64,000 nt of DNA from assembly GCA_003427395.1 (NCBI GenBank), contig BFEA01000272.1:1393062-1457061 (forward strand), in the 5' to 3' direction. The stretch comes from Chara braunii (taxonomy: Eukaryota > Streptophyta > Charophyceae > Charales > Characeae). A program made the translations under genes and the position numbers. The notes below the pieces were generated by a model. The model had not been told where the DNA came from. It did no database searches and saw nothing but the letters and a program-made list of their open reading frames with translations. How positions within the stretch are numbered: the first letter of the stretch is position 1; every line of letters starts with the position of its first letter. Positions 1-10,539 of this stretch are shown piece by piece.

Positions 1-99
1 AAATTCCTTTATCCTGCCCGTCTTGAAATACGAGCCAAGGAGTTCAACGTGTATGCAAGCTGGTGGGTGATGCTTACCCTAGATGCGCAACACACCAAC

Positions 100-1090
100 C
101 GACAACTGTTATGAGAGGGTTGAGTGTGAGCACGCCATTGGACCGGAAAGATGGCAAACATGGTCAGGGCAGAGCGGCCCATCGCACAGTGGCGGCGAGC
201 GCAGACTGTGCACGGCCGTTCCCATGGAACCCTTCTTCGTTGAATTCTTCAAAATTTTCACTTGAATATTTGTTGCTACCATCAAGATCTGCCCCGAGAC
301 CCGCTTCATTGAGGCTTACGCATCAGGCTTCGCGACACTAGGACCAACAGGGCATAGCTTAGTCGGTACACCCATGAACTGTTGAAATGCAGACCTGAGT
401 TCCAAGCTCACAGGGTATAGATGAGTAAAATGCTGCAATTCTGAATGGTCTGGGACAAGGAAGCCCGATGCTGGTATCCCTGGGTCAGAGCTTGGGCCCC
501 GTCCTTCGGGACATCTGTTGGCATCACCTCGCTGCCCCAGGATGAATCTGTGCGCAGGGTTGGACATGAGCATTTGGAAAAAATATCTATTTGAGGCAGG
601 CCGCTCGAAGAAAGCGGGCAGTTCTGGTTGTTGTGGGTGTGCAGTTTGTCCCCACCGCCTGTTGTGAGAGGTTGAGTGTGAGTGTGTTTTTTGGGGCCCC
701 AAAAAAGGGTGATAAGCTGCTTGGGCGCAGGGGGACGGGCGCACCAGGGCGGAGGCCGCAGGCTGCGGCGGCCAATCATATAGGAACCTCTCCACTTCGG
801 CCTTCAAAGTTCCCATTTAAATACTAGTATTTGTTGCTACCACCAAAATCTGCACTGGGACCCGCCTCACCGAGGCACAAGCTGCATGCCTAGCAGGGCC
901 GGCCTAACCCGATTAGTACAAAAAGTGAACTGCTGAACTATAAACCCAACTTTGAATTTTAATTAAACCACGGGAGAGGCCCTATGATATTTGGGGTCGG
1001 CCAACCTCAATAATGATATCCCTGGGCCAAGGCCCAGAAATTGGCCTTCGGAACATTCGTTAAAACTGGACTGGAACGATAGGGAGAAAA
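100..1090. repeat. Imperfect tandem duplication, about 552-bp unit, two copies
   Basis: Several landmarks recur in the same order about 550 bp apart: GGTTGAGTGTGAG at about 118 and 671, ATTTGTTGCTACCA at about 268 and 828, and a CCTGGG...CCTTCGG segment at about 479 and 1020. The copies are diverged. No convincing open frame runs through them. The unit lies just before a decayed gag/pol and may be retroelement leader or LTR material; that is inference. Confidence 0.6.
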
Positions 1091-1174
1091 TATGCCTGGC
1101 TCCTGTTCGATGCTGCCTTTTGGCAGCCTCGGATGAACCTGAACGGAGGGTCCCCGTGCGGGACCGATATGCTC

Positions 1175-1604
1175 GACAACGTATTTATCGACGAGCTCAG
1201 AAGCCGAGCGATGCGAGCCAAGCTGTGAAAACAATTCCCCCCCATTTATCACACCATGCAACAAATCATCGACACGACATAGGAAATGGAATGAAAGTTC
1301 GCCACTAGCTTCCTCGAAGGGGAAGACCACGCTAAAGACGGAGACTCTACCGAACTAACTCGGGCGCGAGCGGAATTAGCTGCACCGCAGGACAAGTTTG
1401 AAAACATGGGGTTTGTATCAGGCCCCGTCACCTACCTGGAGCAGGTAGCGGCAAAAAGACCTCTTTTCGATCTAACCACATGACCATCAGCAACAAAAGT
1501 TGCTACACCCTCCACAAGCACAGTAGGGAAGACATACGATTCCAGCGTAGTGTTAGAACTAACAAGAACTTTGGTGAGCCTGATACAAGAAAGCAAGAGG
1601 GAAT
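1175..1604 (+). pseudogene. Possible decayed gag-like coding remnant
   Basis: Reading from 1175 gives a charged, helix-prone protein with in-frame TGA and TAG codons near 1227-1280. It then resumes with an Arg/Glu/Ala-rich stretch and a Ser/Thr-rich tail up to about 1604, where foldback DNA begins. Position before a reverse transcriptase suggests gag, but I see no zinc knuckle and no diagnostic capsid motif. The sequence just before it (1150-1180) matches the terminal motif of the repeat family at 53.4 kb. Confidence 0.3.
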
Positions 1605-1749
1605 ACATCCAAGGGGTTCAGCGTTTTAAAAAAGCCGGACTCTCATGAGCAGCAAAATTTATACGAGTTTTCGGCCAAAAATGTTGAAAAAACTATGTTT
1701 CAATTTCGGTCTAAAAATAAAAAATGTTCATTTTGACGAAATGGTAGTT
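1605..1749 (+). mobile_element. Single arm of a foldback/MITE-like element
   Basis: This stretch aligns with the right arm of the foldback element at 9671-10075 plus 20394-20403. Shared landmarks are GTTTTCGGCCAAAAA, GTTGAAAAAACT, TTTCAATTTCG and the end ATTTTGACGAAATGG followed by TAGTT. Only one arm is present. It abuts the RT reading frame of the neighbouring pol remnant, so it has replaced or cut into that element's coding region. Confidence 0.7.
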
Positions 1750-2879
1750 GATATGCATCGATTACCGAAAACTAAACAATATCACAATTAAAGATGTATA
1801 CACTTCACCCCAGATGTATGATCTGCTGGATGCGATTGGATGTGCCTGCTATTTTAGTAAGTTTGATATTCGTCTTGGCTTTCACCATATCTTGGTTAAG
1901 GAGGGACAAACCAAAAATATCATTCTTTTTTAGGGCACGTGGCAGTGGATCTGCTGTCTTATGGGGATATGCAACGCACTTGCGACTTTTGAGAGAGCGA
2001 TGAACGTCGCCTTCCAGAACTTTGCCAACAAAACGCGACTGACGCAGGGCATTGCGGGTTTCAAAATTGCCCTCGCAAAGAGCGAGTTTTTCCTTTCGGA
2101 AATCTCGTTCCTGGGTTACATTGTTACGTGTGGAGGATTGAGGCCGGATCCGCGGAAGGTTGAGGCAGTTCAGGAAGAGCCCACACAGACATCGCTAACA
2201 CAGGTCTGGGCCTTTTTGGGACTGGCCTCGTACTACCGACAGTTCATTCGAAACTTCGCCGCAATCGCACGCCCGCTGACAAACCTCCTGCGAAAGGACC
2301 AACGTCTACATTTGGACGCAGACTGTGAGTAGGCCTTCTTAACACTGAAGAAAGCCTTGGCCTCGACACCTATTTTAATTCGACCAGACCTGGAGAAACT
2401 ATTTATACTCATTACCGATTGGCAGCCGGAGGCCATCTGCGCTATTTTGGCGCAGAGGGGAAGGACATGAAAGAACACGTCATCAAGTACGTGTCGCGGA
2501 CAGTGACGGACGAGAGGCGAAACGACTCAGCACCTCAAAGGGAGTGCTATGCTGTGGTCTGGGGAATTCAACACTTCCACCCGTATCTGTACGGACAAAA
2601 GTTTTTGTTGGTTACTGACCACGATCCGCTACTCGCCCTCAAGAAACTCTCTAATTACACCGGCATGATTGAGTGCTGGCAGTCACATTTCAGGAGTACG
2701 ATTTCGACATCGTCCACTGGAAGACGAAGCGACACGGAAACATTGATGGATTAACGAGACTGCATCGACCAAGGAAGGTACCTAATGGTGAGGAGATTGT
2801 TCCGTGGAAGGATCCGGAGTCTCCCAATGGTCCCGCTTACGGAGAAGTGATAGTTCTCCCACGACTATCGAAGAAGTGA
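1748..2879 (+). pseudogene. Ty3/Gypsy reverse transcriptase and RNase H, decayed
   Basis: Motifs appear in family order but in several frames. RT begins with CIDYRKLN and FSKFDIRLGFHHI (1750-1930), is broken by a stop at about 1932, and resumes with MGICNALATFERA (1961). It then passes directly to the post-catalytic SEFFLSEISFLGYIV and the GLASYYRQFIRNF segment. About 45 codons that normally hold the YxDD catalytic motif are missing. RNase H follows: an ILITDW strand, a frameshift near 2460, then IKYVSRTVTDERRN and FLLVTDHDPL, with another frame change near 2690 into IVHWKTKRHGNIDGLTRL. The N-terminal RT is lost at the foldback arm at 1749. The element cannot encode an active polymerase. The family assignment is firm. 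Confidence 0.88.
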
Positions 2880-3841
2880 CACGTGGAACCATGGCGAGGC
2901 CGGGTGAGGGTAATGTTGAGACTCCCTTTTCTCCCACCTCTTTTTCTTTTTTGTCTCTGTCTGATAAATTTTGCTATTTTTGTGAAGTGATTTCGCGGGT
3001 CTACTCTGTCCCTATGTGCCTGCATGGAGAAGGGTATGTTGATTGGGTAGATTGTAAGCAGTGTGTGTCTAGAGCCCACAGGTCCTGCATTCAGTATAGG
3101 AGCACGGGGAAGATGTCGCTGTGCCCCTTGTGTCAAACCGACAAGATTCCAACGGAGGCTCGATTTCTCAAAGCCACCTCCGAAGGACCGGAAAAGACGC
3201 GCAGATTTCGGCATGCTGAAGTCTGGACAGATGTCATGTTGATAGTGACGGTTGTAGGGAATCCCCTCCGAGAATACTCGAATAAGGATCGTAGATGGGT
3301 CAACGAACGGGCAAAGAACTATCGATGGAACGAGGGAAGGTTAGAAAAGCGGAAGACAGATGACAGTGACCTCTTGATGGCTGTCTCCTACCCCTTTACG
3401 CGATATGACTGGGTAAAAACGACCCACGAAGAGACAATCCCCCAATTTGTTGTCTCAATCACAGAGACCACTATCGACAAAAATGAATGGTACTGGTCCA
3501 ATATTAGAGACGACGTCAAATTCATAGTTAAAATTTGCCCGGTCTGTTCGGATGACAAGGCGCCGATTCAGCCGCCTAGGTCCATCATTCCAACCATAGT
3601 CGAACGACCATTCCAAAGGGTTAGCATAGATACTATGGACATCGTGGTCCCCCCTGACCCTAATAGCTGCGAGTATTCAGTCTTACTGATATTTGTAGAT
3701 CATTTTTCCAACTGGATTGAGACCTGCCAGTGTAAAACGAGGCAGATGGCGTACGACACCTCAACCATTTCCTCGGGATGCATCAGGATACCGAAGAAAT
3801 CTTGTCGGACAACGAAGAAGAGTTCAGAGGAGAAGTTTTGA
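2804..3841 (+). CDS. Gypsy pol segment: PHD-type zinc finger followed by integrase
   Basis: This 345-codon open frame begins inside the RNase H tail. Residues 57-110 hold CYFC, then WVDCKQC, AHRSC and CPLC. This is C57, C60, C84, C87, H92, C95, C107, C110, a C4-H-C3 arrangement with the tryptophan before the third Cys pair expected of a PHD finger. Integrase follows: H208 and CPVC (C245, C248) are remnants of the HHCC zinc-binding region, SIDTMDIV supplies the first catalytic Asp (about 276), and LLIFVDHFSNWIE is the usual second strand. The frame breaks near 3775 and the rest of the core is in the next frame. A PHD finger between RNase H and integrase is not part of standard Ty3/Gypsy pol. 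The frame may be a fragment rather than an expressed protein. Confidence 0.7.
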   Translation: MEGSGVSQWSRLRRSDSSPTTIEEVTRGTMARPGEGNVETPFSPTSFSFLSLSDKFCYFCEVISRVYSVPMCLHGEGYVDWVDCKQCVSRAHRSCIQYRSTGKMSLCPLCQTDKIPTEARFLKATSEGPEKTRRFRHAEVWTDVMLIVTVVGNPLREYSNKDRRWVNERAKNYRWNEGRLEKRKTDDSDLLMAVSYPFTRYDWVKTTHEETIPQFVVSITETTIDKNEWYWSNIRDDVKFIVKICPVCSDDKAPIQPPRSIIPTIVERPFQRVSIDTMDIVVPPDPNSCEYSVLLIFVDHFSNWIETCQCKTRQMAYDTSTISSGCIRIPKKSCRTTKKSSEEKF

Positions 3842-3999
3842 GAATTCTGGTCGTACATAGAGTCTCCATTCAAAACATTGTTCCCCATATGTCACAATCA
3901 AAAGGACTAGTAGAAAACACAAACCAGGTGATTAAGAGAACCCTGCGACGAAATTTCACGGCTAGCAACAAAAAAATTCCCACGAGAAATAAAAGTTGA
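3778..3999 (+). pseudogene. Integrase core, C-terminal half (frameshifted)
   Basis: This continues the preceding integrase in another frame. ILSDNEEEFRGE carries the second catalytic Asp (residue 11) and GLVENTNQVIKRTLR carries the Glu (residue 46), giving 34 residues between them, close to the D35E spacing of retroviral-type integrases. The frame ends at a stop at 3997, after which the sequence becomes AT-rich. No chromodomain or integrase C-terminal domain is recognisable downstream. Confidence 0.75.
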
Positions 4000-4143
4000 A
4001 AAAACATTCCATAAAAAAAAATCCTTCATGTTTATAAATTGTTATACCAATGTTTGTCAAATTCTAAAATTTTCAGTTTTATTTGATAAGTTCCAGTCTA
4101 AATATGAGTTTTCCCTTCCCACAACATCTATTTGTTCAAGATA

Positions 4144-4309
4144 GAATGAAAGTCTGGACGAGTTTATGAAATGTTTTAATTAAACTTTCATTCTACTACA
4201 ACAAATATGTTCTAATTTGGATTGGATTAACCTATTTATGACTGAAAATCCTTACTTAGAATAACAGTCCAATTAAAATATTTCATGAACTCATCCAGAC
4301 TCTCATTCC
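4144..4309. repeat. AT-rich inverted repeat (small foldback)
   Basis: Arms of about 39 bp at 4144-4182 and 4271-4309 are inverted copies: GAATGAAAGTCTGGACGAG on the left pairs with the complement of CTCATCCAGACTCTCATTCC on the right. The loop is about 88 bp. Weaker pairing extends outward on both sides. It resembles a short MITE or a palindromic satellite remnant. Confidence 0.65.
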
Positions 4310-5490
4310 ATCTCTAACATGCAGTTCAAATAAGAAGGGATACCCCATTCTTGGAAGGAAAGTTTTCAAGTAAGACGGAAATTTTTAAAATTGGAATGAC
4401 ATTTTTTAAGATGGAATGAAAATTTAAACTTTAGAATGTAATTTTACTATAGAATTATTATTTAATTTTGGGAAATTTTTCTGTTGAGGGATACGAGACC
4501 TTGGTCCGACATCGTGGACCATATCCTGGCCATTTATTGTGGGACACCTCACGATCGACGGGTCTGTCCTTGTTCCAACTACGAACCAATAGCCTAGCCT
4601 GCGTAGCTTTTCCAAGCTTGAACGATAAGATGACGCTGGGCCGACGACCTACAAGGGCAACGGCTAAAGAAAAGGCCAAGCATCATTTAGAATTAATGGA
4701 AAAGACCCTCCCTTGGTTAGCGAATGACTGAAATGGCCCACGACTAACAAGTCCTGATCTATGAGGCCCGACATGGGAACGCTGGGCTCCGGCCCCATTA
4801 TATATTAGAGGACATCATGCAGGTCAGGAAATGTGCTCGCCACGGCAAGTTAGCACCACAATTCTTCAGGTGATTCCACGTAGTCGAGCTCGGTCCTAAC
4901 GGAGTGAACATGGTGCGCCTTGCTCGAGAGGTGTCGGGGAGTCGATCGAGTAGGCCAATCATCCGCCACGTGTCCTACCTCCAACCTTTGCCTATCTCCC
5001 CGTCTCTCCCACCTCATGACTCGCCTCCAACCTCTGATTGAGAGAGCGCTGATCTTGAACACCGTTTTTCTCCCTCTTCTCGATCTTCACCCCTTTCGCC
5101 ACGATCTTTTCTACAAAGCACGTGATCAGTGAGGGTCTGTTGAGACCTGGGGGACATATCTCGTCCATTCGGCAAGTGCAGCATCCAGGGCTGAACCCGG
5201 ATCTTCTTCGATTTGTGGTTTTCTTCAGTACAATACACACGGAGACAGAATTCCGATTTGTTCGTATCTGTGACAGAGCACGGGTATTGGCCGAGGCATC
5301 GGCCTTCCTACGATTGTCAACGCCCGACTTCAGCCACGTGTCTACGGTAGTCTCCTTCAGCGGCGATCTTACGACGCTGCATGAAGGGACCGATACTGGT
5401 ATTCTTCGATAGTTGCGGATTTGGGCGCGAGATCTTATGACCACGTGAATACGGCTTCTAGCGTAGCCTTGGGATCGGATCGTCGACACT
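4310..5490. other. Unassigned stretch after the pol remnant
   Basis: From 4310 to about 4460 the sequence is AT-rich with short repeats of GGAATGA type. From 4468 to 4731 there is an 87-codon plus-strand frame ending in a Lys-rich segment that could be the eroded end of a pol polyprotein, but no motif proves this. From 4732 to 5490 I see short overlapping frames on both strands and no recognisable gene. Confidence 0.3.
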
Positions 5491-5576
5491 AACGATGTCG
5501 ATGTCAGCCATCTCCAACTTCACCAGACAACACCAAAATTGTTCATCCTGGAGCATATTTCTTTTGCGCAACCTCA

Positions 5577-6688
5577 ATGAACCGACACCGCCTCTCGACT
5601 TCTGGGCTCCCTTCGGACTTCCTCGTTTTCTTGCAATCCACCACCGACCCCGATTTGTCTTTCCGGATCGAGCAGTTAGACGTGCCAATCCTAGAAGCAA
5701 CCAAGTGGAGAGATTGGTGGAACGCGTACGTGGCGCTCAACTTCTGCATGATCCGAGTTATATTCCACTAGGCTGAGCAGCCGGCCTGGGTCGATAAGTA
5801 CGAGATCCCCGACGACGAAGTGGAACTCTTGGTAATCTAGGCTGGAGAACAGATACGGAGGGCGAGTTGTTGGGAGTCTTGTTCGAAAAAGTGGGGATAG
5901 ATCATCTGGAGCCGATCCTGGGCAAAGTGTTGGTGTTCCTGGCGCAGCTCCTCGACGATCTACCGCTTGACATCCTCTCTCACTGCGACAAGCATCCTAC
6001 GCCTACCGCTCTGACACGAACTCTCGCGCCCCATCTGTTGTGGTCACCTTGCTCTGAAATTGACGCCGACAATCATTATTACCCCCCAACGGCTGATTAC
6101 TTTGTCGCAAATGATATAACTGATCTCAGCCTGTGGCACCCAATCTCATTGAGGAGGAATGTAGAGCAAGAAGAAGAGGAGGAGGAGGAGGAGAAGAGTT
6201 CAGAGGCAGAGTCCAGCAACCCCGACTACAACGAGCACAATGAGAGTGAGTTGGGAGAGCAGAGCAGGGGGGAGGAAGAGGCAACCGCGTAGAAAAGGTT
6301 GGAAAAGGCGCAGGGGAAGCGACCCGTGAACCAATCGGCCAGTTTGGCAACACCGCGTTCACAAGGTGATCTCACATGGGATCCTAAGCCACCACAGGAG
6401 GATCCTGGGCAAGATGGCATCACCACTACAGAGGGATCTAGAAACCGACGAAGGAGAAGAAGCCTTCGGTGCCTCAATCCACTCCACCATGGCCCGACAT
6501 TCACATACGTGGAGATGCGGGCGCTCGGGCTTCGTCCCCGGTCATATCCCACCGTCCCCTTGATTACCTCACCCTCCACCGACGAGAACAACGCCCCCCT
6601 TTCGCTCTCAACTAGCACCCCTTTTCACCTTCCCTATTCTATCAACTCTACTCCACCCGACTCATCACCACCGTCTTCCCACATTTAA
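5577..6688 (+). pseudogene. Decayed coding region of unknown function
   Basis: Reading 5577 onward gives a coherent protein-like sequence (LPSDFLVFLQ, WRDWWNAYVALNFC, WVDKYEIPDDEVELL) interrupted by stops at about 5771 and 5838. After a frame change near 5860 it enters the 141-codon frame 5867-6292. That frame ends in a poly-Glu run and a Ser/Glu-rich tail, followed by a basic Pro-rich frame at 6299-6688. The pattern suggests one ancestral protein with two nonsense changes and a frameshift. I do not recognise the family. A gag-like protein or a decayed host gene are both possible. The remaining interval to about 7200 holds only short frames. Confidence 0.35.
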
Positions 6689-7897
6689 CCACCCGCTCTC
6701 TCGTAACTTCCTTCCATCTCCATGTCCTTCTCTTTAGCATAGCGTGGCGTGACCATAATAATATAGAAGTCTACTGTATGATCGTGGGAACTATTCCCGC
6801 GTGCCAGGATTACGAAGACTTTCGCGCCGCCATCCCTCGCACCCTTTGTACCCTCTATCCTCATTATTTGGCCTCGCTTCCACATCAGGATCACGGCTTC
6901 CCCCTCATTCATCGCATCATTCACTACACTCAGCTTCCCACCAGGGATCGAGAGCTTTGACGCTTCCTGCCCCCTCTTCCGCAAGCCCACCCCCCTCCTC
7001 CTCCTCCTGTCATAAGGCTGCACTTCCCTGGTAATCCATAGATCTGGGGCGAAACTTACACGTGCTATATGGATGATATTCACACTCTTATTGCACTGTC
7101 ATAGACATGTGTGAGTCGCATGCTGCTGCTTTTGTCTCTCTTCGGCGGGATCGTTCAAAATTGTGTGTGCAAGCGGGCTTGCACCAGGATGGAACCCTTG
7201 GGTGTCACATATTTGACGATCTCTTTTATGTATGAGCGCCATCTTCTGCGCAATGGTACTGAGGGTGTTGGAGGTAAGGGGAGGGTGCAGAAGAAGGGAT
7301 CGGGCCCAATCGCACTAATGGCCCCATTCTTTCGGGAAAAGTTGGGACCACGACGGTTAGTAGGACGAGCTATAGTAAGCACGGAAAATAACGACTGATG
7401 CAACTTCTTTCTTTTTTTCTTTTTGTTGATGACGGAACTAGGGGGGGAATTTTTAGCGCGATTGTCGCACGGCGAACCCTTTTTTAATTTCTTTTCGAAT
7501 TTTGAACCTACATAAGTTCGCAGAATTTCTTCTTGCAATTAGGATTTTAATTAGGCCCGGGATTTGGGAGCGTCATAATTTTTGGTTGTAACTGCATGGT
7601 GCTCCTTGCTCGCACGCGCATTGTTGCGTCATGTTCTACGCTCTGCTCCCGCTGCGCCTAAATTCTAATCGCAACTGTAATCTCTTTTTGCTCCCTTCTT
7701 GATCTCCTTTTTCCGCAGAGTATTGTGTATCTTTCCTGTCTATCTCATTAGCAAAGTAGGTGCGGAACTGGATCGATGAGTGGAGAGCGGTTACGTCCCC
7801 TACGCCTCGGCCCGTCATGCAGCTGTAGGCACTTCCTTCTTCTCCCTTCCTTCCACTTCAGCATAATCCGGATTTATCTTGCGTGGATGTCGAGTGC

Positions 7898-7904
7898 TAT
7901 ATAT
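7898..7904 (+). promoter_or_regulatory. TATA-like box of long LTR copy 1
   Basis: TATATAT within GTGCTATATATTTCGC aligns with GCTATAAATTTCGG in copy 2 (33213) and with ACTATAAAATACGC in copy 3 on the minus strand (22431-22437). Retention of a TATA-like core at the same place in three diverged copies supports it as the U3 core promoter. Confidence 0.55.
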
Positions 7905-8165
7905 TTCGCAAGCACAATTAATTCACTCTCTATTCTACACTTGGGTATTAGCGAGGTCGAGAGGATCGTCTAACGTGCGAAGGCAGAACGGTGAGTAGGG
8001 GGTTGAACGATCCGACGAGTTGGTGCTGGGTATGCGGGGTTGACGTGTGGCCGCGAAGGACTGTGGCATACTGACGAACTTGGCTTGCATACTTGGACTA
8101 AGCAAGATGACAACTTCGGGTTGTTGGTAGGTGCGAGGCGACGGATTGCCCTCATTGTGGAAACT

Positions 8166-8167
<2 letters not shown>

Positions 8168-8254
<87 letters not shown>
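8168..8254 (+). repeat. (GA)n microsatellite, about 87 bp
   Basis: This is an uninterrupted GA dinucleotide run inside long-LTR copy 1. Copy 2 has a much shorter GA tract (about 33481-33508) at the corresponding place, so the run expanded after insertion or seeded from a shared short tract. The long open frames across it on both strands (Arg-Glu and Ser-Leu repeats) are artefacts of the repeat. Confidence 0.95.
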
Positions 8255-8255
<1 letters not shown>

Positions 8256-9670
8256 CTGAAGTGGGGTTATCTCTTCGCATCTTCTGTATAATTTTGATTT
8301 CTGGTTTTTCGACCATCTTCGCTCGGGGCACTTTTGGATTTTCTTTTCTTTGGTTGATGTATGAATTATCTTTCTCTCTCCGAGACTCTCCCATCTCTTC
8401 CTTTTGTTTTTTTTGCAGAATGCATGACACTTTCCAAAATTCATTGATCGCTCAAACGATTTGTGTGGAGGGTTCTCAATCGCAGAGCCAAGGGATTATG
8501 AGGAATATGAAATGGGCGTCCTCCTGATGTATGGAAAGATGTATGTAATCCCACGTTTTTTTGTACACCCATGTTTTTGTGTATGTAACATCGATCGATT
8601 GTATGATTTTGCGTTAAGCCTGTAGAAGTTATCTCCCTCGATAAACCTAAGTCATGATAGATGCATGCATAGTAGGTAGGTTACAGTCTGTATGCATGCC
8701 TAGGTATGGGTTGGATCTTCCTCACGTATGATTCAGTCGCGATTGACAACTGATGCGAGGGAATATTGTTCACTCTCCGTTTTCCTTCTACCCATCGAAC
8801 GATTGTCTGATTTGCATTGAGTATATGGGCATCGCCCCTTCGTAAGAGCAATAGGAGTGGATTAGCAGTATGCGTACTAGTTGGCTCGAATTCCATTGGA
8901 ACAAATCACGTGCACCCACGTATGCGGATGGCCACCAGAACCACAGTCATTATGTATAAGCGTGTCTGCAGGACTTGTCCCCGACCCTATCATGCCTTGT
9001 ACACCCGAATGAATGAGTTAAGTCCTTCTTGCAAAATATGAACACTGGCATTCCATTCTGAATCATGGACCGTGCCTGCTTAATGGACCCTGAGTACCAA
9101 GAATACAGGGTAAGCGAAAAAGTATTCCATCGGTCGAACTTAAGGTTCCCGGCTTACCCCTGTCAGACTGAGAACGATCGGCTATGTCCCTGAGATTTCC
9201 GAAGGGCCATCGGGGGGAATTCCCGAATTCTGGATTACCCCGACACCCGTAATTACTCGTACTACATAACACCGAGATTTATCTCCATTGAAGCCAATTT
9301 CCCTCCATTTTATTTCCTTCTCCCTTATCACAAGCTAACGGTCATCCCTTAGGAGTGTCAAGAACACAGCCTCCGGCGACAAGTGTTTACACAGAGAGTC
9401 ATCCACTGTGTTTAGTCAGATGCCGAGATCTGCGAAACCCACCGACGACAAGTGTTTACACAGAGAGACATCCACTGTGTTCCCTCCGTACACCGAGTAC
9501 GAACCCGCCCCAGACGACATTTCGCCGATGAGGCCGACGTAACTAGCCACTCGGCTCTGAAGGGCAAAGCAAAGATCTGGTCCTAGGCTAGATCACTTGC
9601 ATCTCTATCCGTGAAATTTGGCACCGGAGATCTCAATTCCGGTCTAGGACACCACCCCCACTTTCCTAAA

Positions 9671-10075
9671 AACTACCAATTCGTCAAAATGGACATTTTT
9701 TCTTTTTCGAACGAAATTGAAACTGAGTTTTTTCAACTTTTTCGATCGAAAACTCTGTCTAAATTTGCAGGTATTGAGGGTTCGGCGTTTTTAAAACACT
9801 GGACCCCCTATATGTATTTGGACCTAGCTTGAAACCAGATACATCCAGGGGACCCCCTGTATGTATCTAGACCTAGCTTGAGACCAGAGACATCCAGGGG
9901 GGACTGCCTGGATGTATCTGGTCTCAAGTTAGATCCAGATACATATAGGGGGTCCAGCATTTTAAAAACGTCGGACCCTCAAGAGCAGCAAATTTAGACT
10001 GAGTTTTCGGCCAAAAAAGTTGAAAAAACTCAGTTTCAATTTCGTTTAAAAAATAAAAAATGTCCATTTTGACGA
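9671..10075. mobile_element. Foldback/MITE-like element, nested in long LTR (main part)
   Basis: The left arm begins AACTACCAATTCGTC at 9671. The right arm is its inverted copy and ran to GACGAAATGGCAGTT before being split by the chromovirus; the last 10 bases now sit at 20394-20403. Arms are about 200 bp and meet near 9905. The left arm contains an internal 49-bp tandem duplication (from GGACCCCCTATATG and GGACCCCCTGTATG). Flanking TAAAA on both sides is the likely target duplication. Two relatives of the host sequence, at about 35633-35660 and inverted at 20808-20836, lack it and show the empty site (CCCAAAAATCCTTGG type). It has no coding capacity. Confidence 0.85.
10071..10075. other. Target-site duplication GACGA, left copy
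   Basis: GACGA immediately precedes the chromovirus LTR at 10076 and recurs immediately after the other LTR at 20389-20393. Five base pairs is the normal duplication length for Ty3/Gypsy insertion. Confidence 0.85.
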
Positions 10076-10385
10076 TGTGGCGGACCCACTAGGTGTGGTG
10101 CTCCACCTGGGATACAGATGGAGATGGAGGATGAGAATGGAGCAAGATGGCACAGTGCTGCTCCCACTCGAGACTCCAACGCACGTACTGTAAAACTGTA
10201 CGAATCTAGAATGATTTGAAAAACAGACAACAGCTGGGGTATACCCCAGTGAACTGACTGGACTGGACTGGACTGGCTGGTACCGACAGAGGTACTGACC
10301 TGGACTGGACTACCGCGAATACAACATAGGCCAGTGAGAACAGGCCAAGGGGCTAATCTCACGGCCCAACCAGAGGTCCGCTACA
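10076..10385 (-). repeat. Chromovirus 3-prime LTR (310 bp)
   Basis: On the minus strand it runs TGTAGCGGACC ... GGTCCGCCACA, a near-perfect 11-bp terminal inverted repeat with the usual TG/CA ends. It matches 20138-20388 over its outer parts. Positions 10254-10326 are inverted relative to the other LTR, and it carries two extra blocks of about 20 and 39 bp flanking the inversion, including the palindrome CTGGGGTATACCCCAG. Confidence 0.92.
10254..10326. repeat. 73-bp block inverted between the two LTRs
   Basis: The reverse complement of this block starts TGTTGTATTCGCGGTAGTCC and ends in CCAGTCCAGT repeats. It aligns over its whole length with 20296-20368, while everything outside aligns in the forward sense. 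It contains GACTG-type pentamer repeats at one end. Confidence 0.85.
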
Positions 10386-10539
10386 CGATCCTCGACATGT
10401 GATGGATCGCCTAGATACAAGCACGCTTCCGCCAAGAAGCGGAACTCTACCAAAGAAAAAGAAAACCTGAGTAGTCTAGGATGGGGAGCAAGCTCCATGC
10501 TGAGTCCATGCGATGCAACCTAGGATAGAAAATGTCACA

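Larger units (their letters stand above)
7203..9670 (+). mobile_element. Long-LTR family 'L', copy 1 (left part)
   Basis: This region aligns in the same orientation with 32420-35733 and inversely with 20722-22885. Shared landmarks in order are CTTCTGCGCAATGG (about 7232), TTAATTTC-TTTTCGAATTTTG (about 7485), GGATCGATGAGTGGAGAG (about 7770), a TATA-like site at 7898, CGGGGTTGAC (about 8035), a GA microsatellite, CCCCTGTCAGACTGAGAACGA (about 9160) and CCAATTTCCCTCC (about 9293). The left boundary is approximate. The alignment is broken at 9671 by a foldback element and resumes at 20404. No pol genes belong clearly to this LTR. It is probably solo, with its 3-prime terminus decayed into a C run. 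Confidence 0.75.

Noticed and set aside
479-520. TGGTATCCCTGGGTCAGAG resembling an initiator-Met primer-binding site
   Set aside because: The match to TGGTATCAGAGC is interrupted by extra bases and the duplicate copy near 1015 lacks it.
8040-8444. Arg-Glu and Ser-Leu repeat proteins over the GA tract (and similar at 59541-59925, 56488-56940, 59037-59269)
   Set aside because: Pure translation of microsatellites in different frames.
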